DNA of 64,000 nt from Litoribacillus peritrichatus (GTDB taxonomy: Bacteria; Pseudomonadota; Gammaproteobacteria; Pseudomonadales; Litoribrevibacteraceae), in assembly GCF_039537985.1 (NCBI RefSeq), contig NZ_BAABBN010000004.1:1364001-1428000 (forward strand), given 5' to 3'. Position 1 is the first letter of the stretch. Every line of letters begins with the position of its first letter. The notes beneath the pieces are model-generated. The model made no database searches. It saw only the letters and a program-made list of their open reading frames with translations, and was not told where the DNA came from. A program made the translations under genes and the position numbers. Below are positions 44,062-52,084 of this stretch, in pieces.

Positions 44062-44259
44062 ATGAGAAGACAGAAACGCGATCAAGCTAGTCGTGCATTC
44101 AACAAAGGCTACAACGCAGGTGTTTTAGGCAAATCTAAAGAGATGGCTCCTCAGAATCCAACAACACGACATAGTTGGCTCTGTGGATGGCGTGAAGGCC
44201 GTGCGGATCAATGGGATGGTATGACTGGGGTTTCTGGTGTCCACAAGATTCCACTCTGA
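44062..44259 (+). CDS. rmf: Ribosome modulation factor RMF
   Basis: The 65-aa basic protein closely matches RMF: MRRQKRDQASRAFNKGYNAG, GKSKEMAP and WLCGWREGRADQW. RMF binds 70S ribosomes in stationary phase and promotes inactive 100S dimers. It is about ten residues longer at the C-terminus than the E. coli protein. GGGGA precedes the ATG by about eight bases and a strong terminator follows, so it is a single-gene unit. Confidence 0.95.
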   Translation: MRRQKRDQASRAFNKGYNAGVLGKSKEMAPQNPTTRHSWLCGWREGRADQWDGMTGVSGVHKIPL

Positions 44260-44287
44260 CGAGAGTTGGAATTTCTATATCGAGGGA

Positions 44288-44313
44288 AAAGGGGCTGAAT
44301 AAGCCCCTTTTTT
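44288..44313 (+). terminator. Intrinsic terminator of rmf
   Basis: AAAGGGGCT (44288-44296) pairs with AGCCCCTTT (44302-44310) across a five-base loop, followed by a T-run. A textbook Rho-independent terminator. Confidence 0.9.
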
Positions 44314-44430
44314 ATTACCTGTGATTACCTATCTATTACCCTTCTAAGATCAGGCGTTTTTAATAAGTTCTCTGCCTCCGCATTACAATGGAGTATATCA
44401 CCAAGGTTTCTGACACCGACAAAACGCGAC

Positions 44431-44880
44431 TCAGAGCCACGGCCGGGTCGAATTTTGATAGTTTGAATAGTCATCACCGAACGTTTTCTTTAGTATTTCT
44501 TCTTCAGGCATGATTTGAAATCTTTGAATATACAAAACAAAAAATATAACCGCTAGCATGCAAGAGATGTCAGCAAAATAAAAACCTGTTCCGACTAAAA
44601 ATAACGCCATTCCTAAATACATTGGATTACGACTGTATTGATAGATTCCTTGTGTGACCAATGAAGAGGAGCTTTCCGGTTTTCTTGGATCAACTGTGGT
44701 TTTCCTTCGTTTTACTTCAACCACAGCTAAGAGGCATATAACGCCTCCAAATACCATCCAAAGGACAGGTAACCAAATTGGCATTTCCGGGAAGGACAAT
44801 AGAGGCACCCAATCGCTCAGCTCAACCTGCCCCAGGATCATTAAAAACATAACAAGCAAGGGCGGAATCTTAAGGTCCAT
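44431..44880 (-). CDS. Isoprenylcysteine methyltransferase-family membrane protein
   Basis: The 149-aa protein has about four hydrophobic segments and the C-terminal signature of the ICMT/PEMT-like family: GIYQYSRNPMYLGMALFLVG and PEEEILKKTFGDDYSNY. Bacterial members are membrane methyltransferases of mostly unknown substrate. It stands alone, after the prp-operon terminator on the same strand. Confidence 0.87.
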   Translation of the reverse strand: MDLKIPPLLVMFLMILGQVELSDWVPLLSFPEMPIWLPVLWMVFGGVICLLAVVEVKRRKTTVDPRKPESSSSLVTQGIYQYSRNPMYLGMALFLVGTGFYFADISCMLAVIFFVLYIQRFQIMPEEEILKKTFGDDYSNYQNSTRPWL

Positions 44881-44932
44881 TACTTTCTCCGAAATGGTTA
44901 TTAATGACAGGGTTAATCTATTGTTTTAGCAC

Positions 44933-44958
44933 AAAAAAGCCCGGCTCGATAGCCAGGC
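44933..44958 (-). terminator. Terminator of the methylcitrate operon
   Basis: On the minus strand GCCTGGCT, loop ATCG, AGCCGGGC form a stem with one mismatch, followed by TTTTTT. It lies about 120 bases after prpF. Confidence 0.75.
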
Positions 44959-45076
44959 CTTACTCACAAGTATCAACAAATATGAATCACAGCGTTAAAG
45001 CTTCAGAAATTTCATTGCGTCAGACTCATTGTACTCCTGTTATTGATACCTGTTTGAGATTGCCAAAGAAACTGGC

Positions 45077-46255
45077 TTAAATTGTATCTGCCGGCACCCT
45101 CACGACGCCTTCCATGATAACGCGTGCACTTCTGCTCATTATTGCTTTGGTTGCTGTCCAGCCGCTTGCAGTGTGTTCAGCTTCAGCGCCAACTTTTAAG
45201 GTACCTGAAGGATGCCCAAACCGAACTTCTTTACGCTCACAACCTCCGGCAGCAATATTCACCAGTGTTCCAGGAATGGCAGCAGCAGTGCCTATTGCAA
45301 CCGCTGCAGTTCCCATCATTGCGTGATGCAACTTACCCATGGATAACGCTCTTACAAGTAAGTCTACCGCCTCAGCAGATACTGTCTTTCCGCTCGAAGA
45401 GGTATATTCCTTTGGTGGTGCCACAAACGCGATTTTAGGCGTATGCTGCCGCCCTGCTGCTTCATCAAGCGTTTCTATAAGTCCCATTTTAAGAGCACCA
45501 TAGGCCCTTATACGCTCAAATTTTGCCAAAGCATCAGCGTCACCATTGATATCGTCTTGTAACTCTGTACCTGTGTAGCCAAGTTGATCAGCATTAACAA
45601 AAATCGTAGGAATGCCTGCGTTGATCATAGTAACGTTAAGCACTCCAATTTCAGGCACTGTTAATTCATCAATAACATTGCCCGTTGGAAACATATCTCC
45701 ATCGCCGTCGGCTGGGTCCATGAACTCAATTTTGACTTCAGCTGCCGGGAAAGTAACGCCATCCAGTTCAAAATCGCCCAGTTCCTGAACCTCTCCATTA
45801 ACGATAGGGACGTGAGCAAGAATGGTTTTTTTTATGTTTGCCTGCCAGATACGCACAATAACTACGCCATTGTCAGGAATCCGTTCCTTACCCACCAAAC
45901 CGTTGGATACAGCAAAAGCGCCTACCGCAGCCGTTAAATTGCCACAATTGCCACTCCAATCCACAAATGGTTTATCGATGGAGACCTGGCCAAATAAATA
46001 GTCCACATCATGGTTTGGCTGATTACTTTCAGACAGAATCACTGTTTTGCTGGTACTGGATGTAGCGCCACCCATACCGTCAATTTGCTTTCCGTATGGA
46101 TCAGGACTTCCGATTACCCTGAGTAGCAGTGCATCACGTGCTTTGCCAGGCGTTTGAGCCTCTTCAGGAAGGTCTTTTAGGTTAAAGAAAACACCTTTAC
46201 TTGTGCCGCCTCGGATGTAGGTTGCCGGCACTTTTAATTGAGGTTTGTACGTCAT
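45077..46255 (-). CDS. prpF: 2-methylaconitate cis-trans isomerase PrpF
   Basis: PrpF isomerises the 2-methylaconitate made by AcnD. The 392-aa length and segments such as YIRGGTSKGVFF at the N-terminus, IDGMGGATSSTSK, DWSGNCGNLTAAVG and IAAGGCERKEVRFGHPSG match PrpF. It is the last gene of the methylcitrate operon, separated from acnD by a 32-bp palindrome. The acnD/prpF pair replaces PrpD. Confidence 0.96.
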   Translation of the reverse strand: MTYKPQLKVPATYIRGGTSKGVFFNLKDLPEEAQTPGKARDALLLRVIGSPDPYGKQIDGMGGATSSTSKTVILSESNQPNHDVDYLFGQVSIDKPFVDWSGNCGNLTAAVGAFAVSNGLVGKERIPDNGVVIVRIWQANIKKTILAHVPIVNGEVQELGDFELDGVTFPAAEVKIEFMDPADGDGDMFPTGNVIDELTVPEIGVLNVTMINAGIPTIFVNADQLGYTGTELQDDINGDADALAKFERIRAYGALKMGLIETLDEAAGRQHTPKIAFVAPPKEYTSSSGKTVSAEAVDLLVRALSMGKLHHAMMGTAAVAIGTAAAIPGTLVNIAAGGCERKEVRFGHPSGTLKVGAEAEHTASGWTATKAIMSRSARVIMEGVVRVPADTI

Positions 46256-46291
46256 TATTTATGCTCAAGAACGATCAGTTGAAAAAACTTA

Positions 46292-46323
46292 GCGGCCAAG
46301 AAAAAGTACTTTTTCTTGGCCGC
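46292..46323 (-). terminator. 32-bp perfect palindrome between acnD and prpF
   Basis: GCGGCCAAGAAAAAGT (46292-46307) is followed directly by its exact reverse complement (46308-46323). On the coding strand it begins eight bases after the acnD stop and is followed by TAAGTTTTTT, giving a strong hairpin plus T-run. It may act as a partial internal terminator or protect acnD mRNA. Confidence 0.7.
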
Positions 46324-46331
46324 CTTTGGCG

Positions 46332-48917
46332 TTACTTTGAAGACTCAAGGAAGTCTTTAGCAAAACGCTGAAGTACGCCTCCTGCTTCATAAACAGAAAC
46401 TTCTTCTGCTGTATCGAGTCTACAGGTTACCGCAACCTCAATTCGCTCCCCATTCTTACGCTCGATAACCAGCGTGAGTGTTGCACCAGGTGTTCTATCA
46501 CCGTTAACACTGTAGATTTCTGAGCCATCAAGGTTCAGCGTTTTACGGTTGGTTCCTTCTTGGAACTGAAGTGGTAATACCCCCATGCCGACCAGATTTG
46601 TGCGATGAATTCGCTCAAAGCCTTCCGCAACAATCACCTCAACACCTGCAAGTCGAACCCCTTTTGCCGCCCAGTCACGCGAAGAACCCTGGCCATAATC
46701 TGCCCCAGCCACAATTATTAACGGCTGTTTGCGGCTCATGTAAGTTTCTATGGCCTCCCACATTCTTGTTACTTTGCCTTCCGGCTCAATACGGGCGAGA
46801 GAACCCTGCTTTATTTCACCGTTTTCCTGAACCATTTCATTTAATAGTTTTGGGTTGGCAAACGTGGCACGTTGCGTCGTTAAATGATCTCCTCTATGAG
46901 TTGCATAGGAGTTAAAGTCTTCTTCTGGCAGCCCCATTTGAGCAAGGTATTCGCCAGCAGCACTGCTTGGCAGAATCGCATTTGAAGGCGATAAGTGATC
47001 GGTTGTGATGTTGTCGCCTAATACCGCCAGTGGGCGTAACCCTTTTAGGGTGCGCTCACCTGCAAGAGCTCCTTCCCAATAAGGAGGTCTGCGAATATAA
47101 GTACTCGTTTCACGCCAGTCATATAGAGGACTTTCCGCTTCCTCTACTGTACCGAGATCAAACATAGGAATGTAAATCTGCTTGAACTGCTCTGGTTTTA
47201 CACTGGCTTGAACGATGGAATCAATCTCTTCATCACTCGGCCAAATATCTTTCAGTGTCACTGGGTTACCGTGCTGATCCTTACCCAGAACATCTTTCTC
47301 AATATCAAACCGAATGGTTCCCGCTATCGCATAAGCAACAACTAAAGGAGGTGATGCCAAAAACGCTTGTTTAGCGTATGGGTGAATTCGGCCATCGAAA
47401 TTACGATTGCCGGAAAGTACCGCCGTAGAGTAAAGATCACGGTCAATGATCTCCTGTTGAATTGCAGGGTCAAGTGCGCCACTCATGCCGTTACAGGTAG
47501 TGCATGCGTAAGCCACAATGCCAAACCCAAGTTTTTCAAGTTCTGGCAGTAGACCTGATTCTTCAAGGTACAATTTTGCGACCTTAGAGCCCGGCGCAAA
47601 TGAAGACTTAACCCAAGGCTTTCGGATCAGGCCCAATTCATTTGCTTTGCGTGCTAACAGGCCTGCTGCAACGACATTGCGTGGATTGCTGGTGTTTGTA
47701 CAACTGGTAATGGCCGCGATAATCACAGCACCGTCCGGCATCTCACCTTCTTTCTCTTCCCAGTCTGCAGCAATTCCTCGTTCAGCTAGATCGGAGGTTG
47801 GTAAGCGTCTGTGCGGGTTTGATGGGCCAGCCATGTTGCGAACAACACTGGATAAATCAAACTCAAGTACACGCTCGTATTCCGCAGTTTCCAAGCTATC
47901 CGCCCACAGCCCGGTTTCTTTGGCATACTGCTCGACCAATGCGACTTGTTCAGGTTCACGACCTGTTAGCTTAAGGTAGTCAATCGTCTGCTCATCAATG
48001 TAAAACATCGCAGCGGTTGCGCCATATTCAGGGGTCATGTTAGAGATGGTCGCACGGTCGCCAATGGTAAGATCTCGTGAACCTTCACCGAAGAACTCAA
48101 GATAAGAAGATACAACGCGCTCTTTACGCAAGAACTCAGTAATCGCCAAAACAATATCTGTGGCTGTAATTCCTGGCTGTCTTTTGCCCGTCAGTTTTAC
48201 CCCAATAATATCCGGCAAACGCATCATGGATGCTCGACCCAGCATGACGTTTTCAGCTTCCAGGCCGCCCACACCAATGGCAATCACCCCCAAAGCATCA
48301 ACATGCGGCGTATGACTATCTGTCCCTACACAGGTATCAGGGAAAGCCACCCCGTCTCGACCTTGGATAACCGGAGACATTTTTTCAAGGTTTATCTGAT
48401 GCATGATGCCGTTTCCGGCAGGTATTACATCGACGTTCTTAAATGCCGTTTTTGTCCACTCAATAAAGTGAAAGCGGTCTTCGTTCCGGCGGTCTTCAAT
48501 GGCACGGTTTTTTTCAAATGCATCCGGTTCAAAACCGCCATGCTCTACGGCAAGAGAGTGATCAACAATCAACTGCGTTGGTACAACAGGATTGACTTTG
48601 GATGGATCACCACCCTGCTCTGCAATTGCATCTCGTAAGCCGGCAAGATCCACAAGTGCGGTCTGACCAAGAATGTCATGACATACTACGCGGGCAGGAT
48701 ACCAGGGAAAGTCCAAATCACGTTTACGTTCAATGATCTGCTTTAAAGAGTCAGTCAGCGAGTCGGGGTTGCAGCGACGAACCAATTGTTCAGCAAGAAC
48801 ACGAGAGGTATACGGTAACTTTTCATAAGCCCCAGGCTGAATCGAATTAACTGCTTCACGAGTATCAAAAAAATCCAACTCGGTGCCGGCAAGAGGTTTG
48901 CGATATTGAGAGTTCAT
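46332..48917 (-). CDS. acnD: Fe/S-dependent 2-methylisocitrate dehydratase AcnD
   Basis: AcnD dehydrates 2-methylcitrate. The 861-aa protein is an aconitase-family enzyme of the AcnD type, with GVGGLEAENVMLGR, the [4Fe-4S] ligand segments ITSCTNTSNPRN and CTTCNGMSG, and a C-terminal swivel domain with ADYGQGSSRDWAAKG and GFERIHRTNLVGMG. It starts about 160 bp after prpC; two hairpins lie in that gap. It needs PrpF, encoded next. Confidence 0.96.
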   Translation of the reverse strand: MNSQYRKPLAGTELDFFDTREAVNSIQPGAYEKLPYTSRVLAEQLVRRCNPDSLTDSLKQIIERKRDLDFPWYPARVVCHDILGQTALVDLAGLRDAIAEQGGDPSKVNPVVPTQLIVDHSLAVEHGGFEPDAFEKNRAIEDRRNEDRFHFIEWTKTAFKNVDVIPAGNGIMHQINLEKMSPVIQGRDGVAFPDTCVGTDSHTPHVDALGVIAIGVGGLEAENVMLGRASMMRLPDIIGVKLTGKRQPGITATDIVLAITEFLRKERVVSSYLEFFGEGSRDLTIGDRATISNMTPEYGATAAMFYIDEQTIDYLKLTGREPEQVALVEQYAKETGLWADSLETAEYERVLEFDLSSVVRNMAGPSNPHRRLPTSDLAERGIAADWEEKEGEMPDGAVIIAAITSCTNTSNPRNVVAAGLLARKANELGLIRKPWVKSSFAPGSKVAKLYLEESGLLPELEKLGFGIVAYACTTCNGMSGALDPAIQQEIIDRDLYSTAVLSGNRNFDGRIHPYAKQAFLASPPLVVAYAIAGTIRFDIEKDVLGKDQHGNPVTLKDIWPSDEEIDSIVQASVKPEQFKQIYIPMFDLGTVEEAESPLYDWRETSTYIRRPPYWEGALAGERTLKGLRPLAVLGDNITTDHLSPSNAILPSSAAGEYLAQMGLPEEDFNSYATHRGDHLTTQRATFANPKLLNEMVQENGEIKQGSLARIEPEGKVTRMWEAIETYMSRKQPLIIVAGADYGQGSSRDWAAKGVRLAGVEVIVAEGFERIHRTNLVGMGVLPLQFQEGTNRKTLNLDGSEIYSVNGDRTPGATLTLVIERKNGERIEVAVTCRLDTAEEVSVYEAGGVLQRFAKDFLESSK

Positions 48918-49000
48918 AGTTGAAGAAATCCATCAAGTCATTTTGTCTTCAGGTGGGCCGAACTAGACGCTGGCTCATTCTGTACATCACGAAATACAAT

Positions 49001-49066
49001 CAGTGACCACAAGGTCACTGTTTAGATTATTTAGCACACCACAACTACGCTTTTGGCGCAGTTGTG
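49001..49066 (-). repeat. Two stem-loops between prpC and acnD
   Basis: CAGTGACC (49001-49008) pairs with GGTCACTG (49013-49020), and CACAACT-A-CGC (49040-49050) pairs with GCG-C-AGTTGTG (49056-49066) with one mismatch. No T-run follows either on the minus strand. They may be mRNA-processing or stability structures within the operon. Confidence 0.5.
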
Positions 49067-49075
49067 TGCAATGCA

Positions 49076-50203
49076 CTACACACGGTCTTCTATGGCAACC
49101 CATTCAGCCGACTCTGGGCCAGTGTAATCGGCACTCGGACGAATGATACGATTATTTGCGCGCTGTTCTTTCACATGGGCAGTCCAGCCAGTTACACGAG
49201 ACATCACAAAAATCGGTGTAAACAGCTTTGTTGGAATTCCCATGAAGTGATAGGCAGAAGCATGGAAGAAATCTGCATTACAGAACAGTTTCTTTTCTCG
49301 CCACATGACTTCTTCGCATCGAACAGACACAGGGTACAAAACAGTATCGCCGGCTTCTTTGGCCAGTTTTTCAGACCACTGTTTGATGATCCCGTTTCTC
49401 GGGTCTGACTCGCGGTAAATGGCATGACCAAAGCCCATGATTTTGTCTTTTCGGGCCAACATAGCCATCAGCTCTTCTTCCGCTTTAGCAGGAGAAGAGA
49501 AACGTTCAATCAGCTCCATGGCTGCTTCGTTCGCCCCGCCATGCAATGGACCGCGCAAAGAGCCGATTGCACCTGTCACACAACTGTGAATGTCTGAAAG
49601 CGTAGAAGCGCAAACTCTTGCCGTAAAAGTGGAAGCATTAAATTCGTGTTCAGCATACAGGATCAATGAAACATGCATTACCTGCTCATGCAGTTCCGAC
49701 GGAGCCTTACCATGCAATAAATGTAAGAAATGGCCACCGATGGAGTCATCATCTGTGGCTGTTTCGATGCGTACGCCGTCATGACTGAATCGATACCAAT
49801 AGCAAATAATGGAAGGAAACAACGCCAACATGCGGTCGATTTTATCGTCCTGCTCTGCGAAATCTTTTTCTTCATCGAGATTGCCCAGTACAGAACAACC
49901 TGTCCGCATCACGTCCATTGGATGAGCGTCTGCAGGAATTAATTCCAAAGCGGATTTCATCGCCTCAGGCAAAGCTCTCATGGATTTAAGCTTTGCTTTA
50001 TATTCTGCAAGCTCCTCGGTAGTTGGTAAGTGGCCGCGTAATAATAAATGAGCAACTTCTTCAAACTGTGCGTTATTCGCAAGGTCGTTAATGTCGTAGC
50101 CCCGGTACGTTAAACCTGCACCTGTTTTTCCAACGGTACAAAGTGCTGTTTCACCTGCTACCTGGCCTCTCAGGCCTGCTCCGGCTAATGCTTTATCTAC
50201 CAT
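49076..50203 (-). CDS. prpC: 2-methylcitrate synthase
   Basis: PrpC condenses propionyl-CoA with oxaloacetate. The 375-aa protein belongs to the short citrate-synthase family: GLRGQVAGETALCTVGKTGAGLTYRG at the start (given here in part: GQVAGETALCTVG), SLRGPLHGGANEAAMEL with the catalytic His, and GFGHAIYRESDPRN. Length and position between prpB and acnD identify it as the methylcitrate rather than the TCA enzyme. Confidence 0.95.
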   Translation of the reverse strand: MVDKALAGAGLRGQVAGETALCTVGKTGAGLTYRGYDINDLANNAQFEEVAHLLLRGHLPTTEELAEYKAKLKSMRALPEAMKSALELIPADAHPMDVMRTGCSVLGNLDEEKDFAEQDDKIDRMLALFPSIICYWYRFSHDGVRIETATDDDSIGGHFLHLLHGKAPSELHEQVMHVSLILYAEHEFNASTFTARVCASTLSDIHSCVTGAIGSLRGPLHGGANEAAMELIERFSSPAKAEEELMAMLARKDKIMGFGHAIYRESDPRNGIIKQWSEKLAKEAGDTVLYPVSVRCEEVMWREKKLFCNADFFHASAYHFMGIPTKLFTPIFVMSRVTGWTAHVKEQRANNRIIRPSADYTGPESAEWVAIEDRV

Positions 50204-50286
50204 TTTAATCCCTCATCTTAAGTCGTTTGTGGTCTCTATATCACGAATAATCTACATTAAATAGAAGATTTAACTTATTGAAATAA

Positions 50287-51177
50287 TTACTTATTCTTAC
50301 CTTCTGCAAAAAGAGCGTCGAGCTTCTTCTCATAATCGTGATAACCTAGGAAATCATAAAGTTCCATACGTGTTTGCATTAAATCAACCACGTCTTTTTG
50401 GTCACCCTTTTCAAGAATATTTTCGTAAACCGTCAATGCAGCTTTATTCATCGCACGAAAAGCACTGAGCGGGTAAAGCACCATTGACGCACCTGCTTTA
50501 GCAAGTTCTTCTTTGTTGTATAAAGGGGTTTGACCAAACTCTGTAATATTAGCAAGAATTGGAACATCTATAGCTTTGCTGAAGGCCTCGTAATGCTCTA
50601 ATTCATTGACTGCTTCTGCAAAAATGCCATCTGCTCCGGCCTCAACACAAGCTTGAGCACGCTCTATAGCAGCATCCAGGCCTTCTTGAGCAAATGCATC
50701 TGTTCGGGCCATGATGAAGAAATCATCATCCGTGCGTGCATCCACGCAAGCTTTAATACGATCAACCATTTCCTGTTTGGACACTATTTCTTTATTAGGA
50801 CGATGGCCACAACGCTTTTGAGCAACCTGATCCTCAATATGAACAGCAGCAGCACCTGCTTTAGTCATTTCCTTGATTGTACGGCCAATATTGAATGCTC
50901 CACCCCAGCCAGTATCAATGTCCACTAATAATGGAAGTTCAGTGACCGCTGTAATTCGGCGTACATCTTCAATAACATCGTTCAGACTGGTCATGCCTAA
51001 ATCTGGCAGTCCATAAGAAGCATTTGCCACGCCACCGCCAGATAAATAAAGAGCTTTGTGACCAACTCTTTCTGCCATCAGTGCACAGTATGGATTTACC
51101 GTTCCAACAACTTGCAAAGGATTATTATCAATAATTGCCTGACGAAATCTTGCACCAGGGGAGGTTTTACCAGTCAT
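50287..51177 (-). CDS. prpB: 2-methylisocitrate lyase
   Basis: PrpB cleaves 2-methylisocitrate to pyruvate and succinate. The 296-aa PEP mutase/isocitrate lyase family protein has LYLSGGGVANASYGLPDLG, LLVDIDTGWGGAFN, HIEDQVAQKRCGHRPNK with the active-site KRCGH, and FIMARTDAFAQEGL. It begins one base after the GntR regulator gene stop and is first of the enzyme genes in the operon. Confidence 0.97.
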   Translation of the reverse strand: MTGKTSPGARFRQAIIDNNPLQVVGTVNPYCALMAERVGHKALYLSGGGVANASYGLPDLGMTSLNDVIEDVRRITAVTELPLLVDIDTGWGGAFNIGRTIKEMTKAGAAAVHIEDQVAQKRCGHRPNKEIVSKQEMVDRIKACVDARTDDDFFIMARTDAFAQEGLDAAIERAQACVEAGADGIFAEAVNELEHYEAFSKAIDVPILANITEFGQTPLYNKEELAKAGASMVLYPLSAFRAMNKAALTVYENILEKGDQKDVVDLMQTRMELYDFLGYHDYEKKLDALFAEGKNK

Positions 51178-51178
51178 A

Positions 51179-51865
51179 CTAATGGTCCTGTGTTTTTAGT
51201 TGAGCAAAATAGGCTTCAACAACTTTTCTGGATTGTTGAATATGCCTACGCATTAGAATTTCCGCCAGCTCGCCATCGCCGTCTTCAATTGCTTCAACGA
51301 TTCGCTGATGATGAGTTAACGCTTGTTGGGGATGAGAAGATAGATTACTGAATTGGTGTCGATACATAAGTATCAGGTGGTAAAGTTCTTCGCATAATAA
51401 ATGAATTAACTTTTTATTCTTGCTTCCGTAGATGATGCAATAATGAAAATCGAGGTCACCTTGTTGCTTGTAGTACGAGGTTCCGTCTTTAAAGTCTTCA
51501 TCCTGCTCGTGTTTAAGCAGCAATGCTTTCAACTCGAGGACTTCATCGGCGGACATATTTTCAGCGGCCAGTCGGCAAGCCAAACTTTCCAGAGACTCTC
51601 TGATTTGGTAAAGCTCTATAAGCTCTTGGTGTGATAAAGAAACTACGCGGGCGCCAACATTGGGTGCTCTTTCTATCAACCCTCGAGACTCAAGTCTCGA
51701 AATGGCTTCTCGAAGCGGTCCTCGGCTCACGCCATACTTTGTCGCTAACGCAGACTCAGATATCTTAGTTCCCGGAGCTACATCCCCCGAGACAATGTCT
51801 TCCTGAAATTTCATTAAGACTTTATCGGCAAGCGTTAAATTGTTAACTACTTCCATTGACGACAT
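51179..51865 (-). CDS. GntR-family (FadR/FCD) regulator of the methylcitrate operon
   Basis: The 228-aa protein has an N-terminal winged helix (about 10-75: ISESALATKYGVSRGPLREAISRL) and a C-terminal all-helical FCD ligand-binding domain with candidate metal-binding His residues. As first gene of the prp operon it probably represses it and responds to a methylcitrate-cycle intermediate. Three TTGT-N2-ACAA-like sites lie just upstream, implying autoregulation. The start at 51865 could also be an ATG nine bases downstream. Confidence 0.92.
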   Translation of the reverse strand: MSSMEVVNNLTLADKVLMKFQEDIVSGDVAPGTKISESALATKYGVSRGPLREAISRLESRGLIERAPNVGARVVSLSHQELIELYQIRESLESLACRLAAENMSADEVLELKALLLKHEQDEDFKDGTSYYKQQGDLDFHYCIIYGSKNKKLIHLLCEELYHLILMYRHQFSNLSSHPQQALTHHQRIVEAIEDGDGELAEILMRRHIQQSRKVVEAYFAQLKTQDH

Positions 51866-51908
51866 CGCTCTTAGGTTTAAATTTCAAGAAATTGTAAACC
51901 AAAGCTCA

Positions 51909-52004
51909 ATATTGTCAACAATATCAAATTAAATCCTGTCGGTCGGTTATGAAAAACAATGTATTTCTATAAAATTGTCGACACACTTCCTCATTTGTTG
52001 ACAA
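51909..52004. promoter_or_regulatory. Three GntR-type operator candidates
   Basis: TTGTCAACAA (51912-51921, within the 16-bp inverted repeat ATATTGTCAACAATAT at 51909-51924), TTGTCGACAC (51975-51984) and TTGTTGACAA (51995-52004) share the TTGT-N2-ACAA core, close to known FadR-family operators. All lie upstream of the regulator gene that heads the prp operon. Confidence 0.6.
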
Positions 52005-52020
52005 TTCATCACGTAAGAAC

Positions 52021-52054
52021 AAAAAAAGCCGAGGAACAGTGCCTCGGCCTTTTT
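52021..52054 (-). terminator. Intrinsic terminator of htpG
   Basis: GCCGAGG (52028-52034) pairs with CCTCGGC (52042-52048) across a seven-base loop. On the minus strand it is followed by a run of seven T. It lies about 30 bases after the htpG stop. Confidence 0.88.
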
Positions 52055-52084
52055 AATCTTAAGATATCAGATTGAACGAATGAA

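Noticed and set aside
47518..47979. 153-codon + frame antisense to acnD
   Set aside because: It is the mirror of a conserved aconitase-family gene and its composition is that of an antisense shadow.
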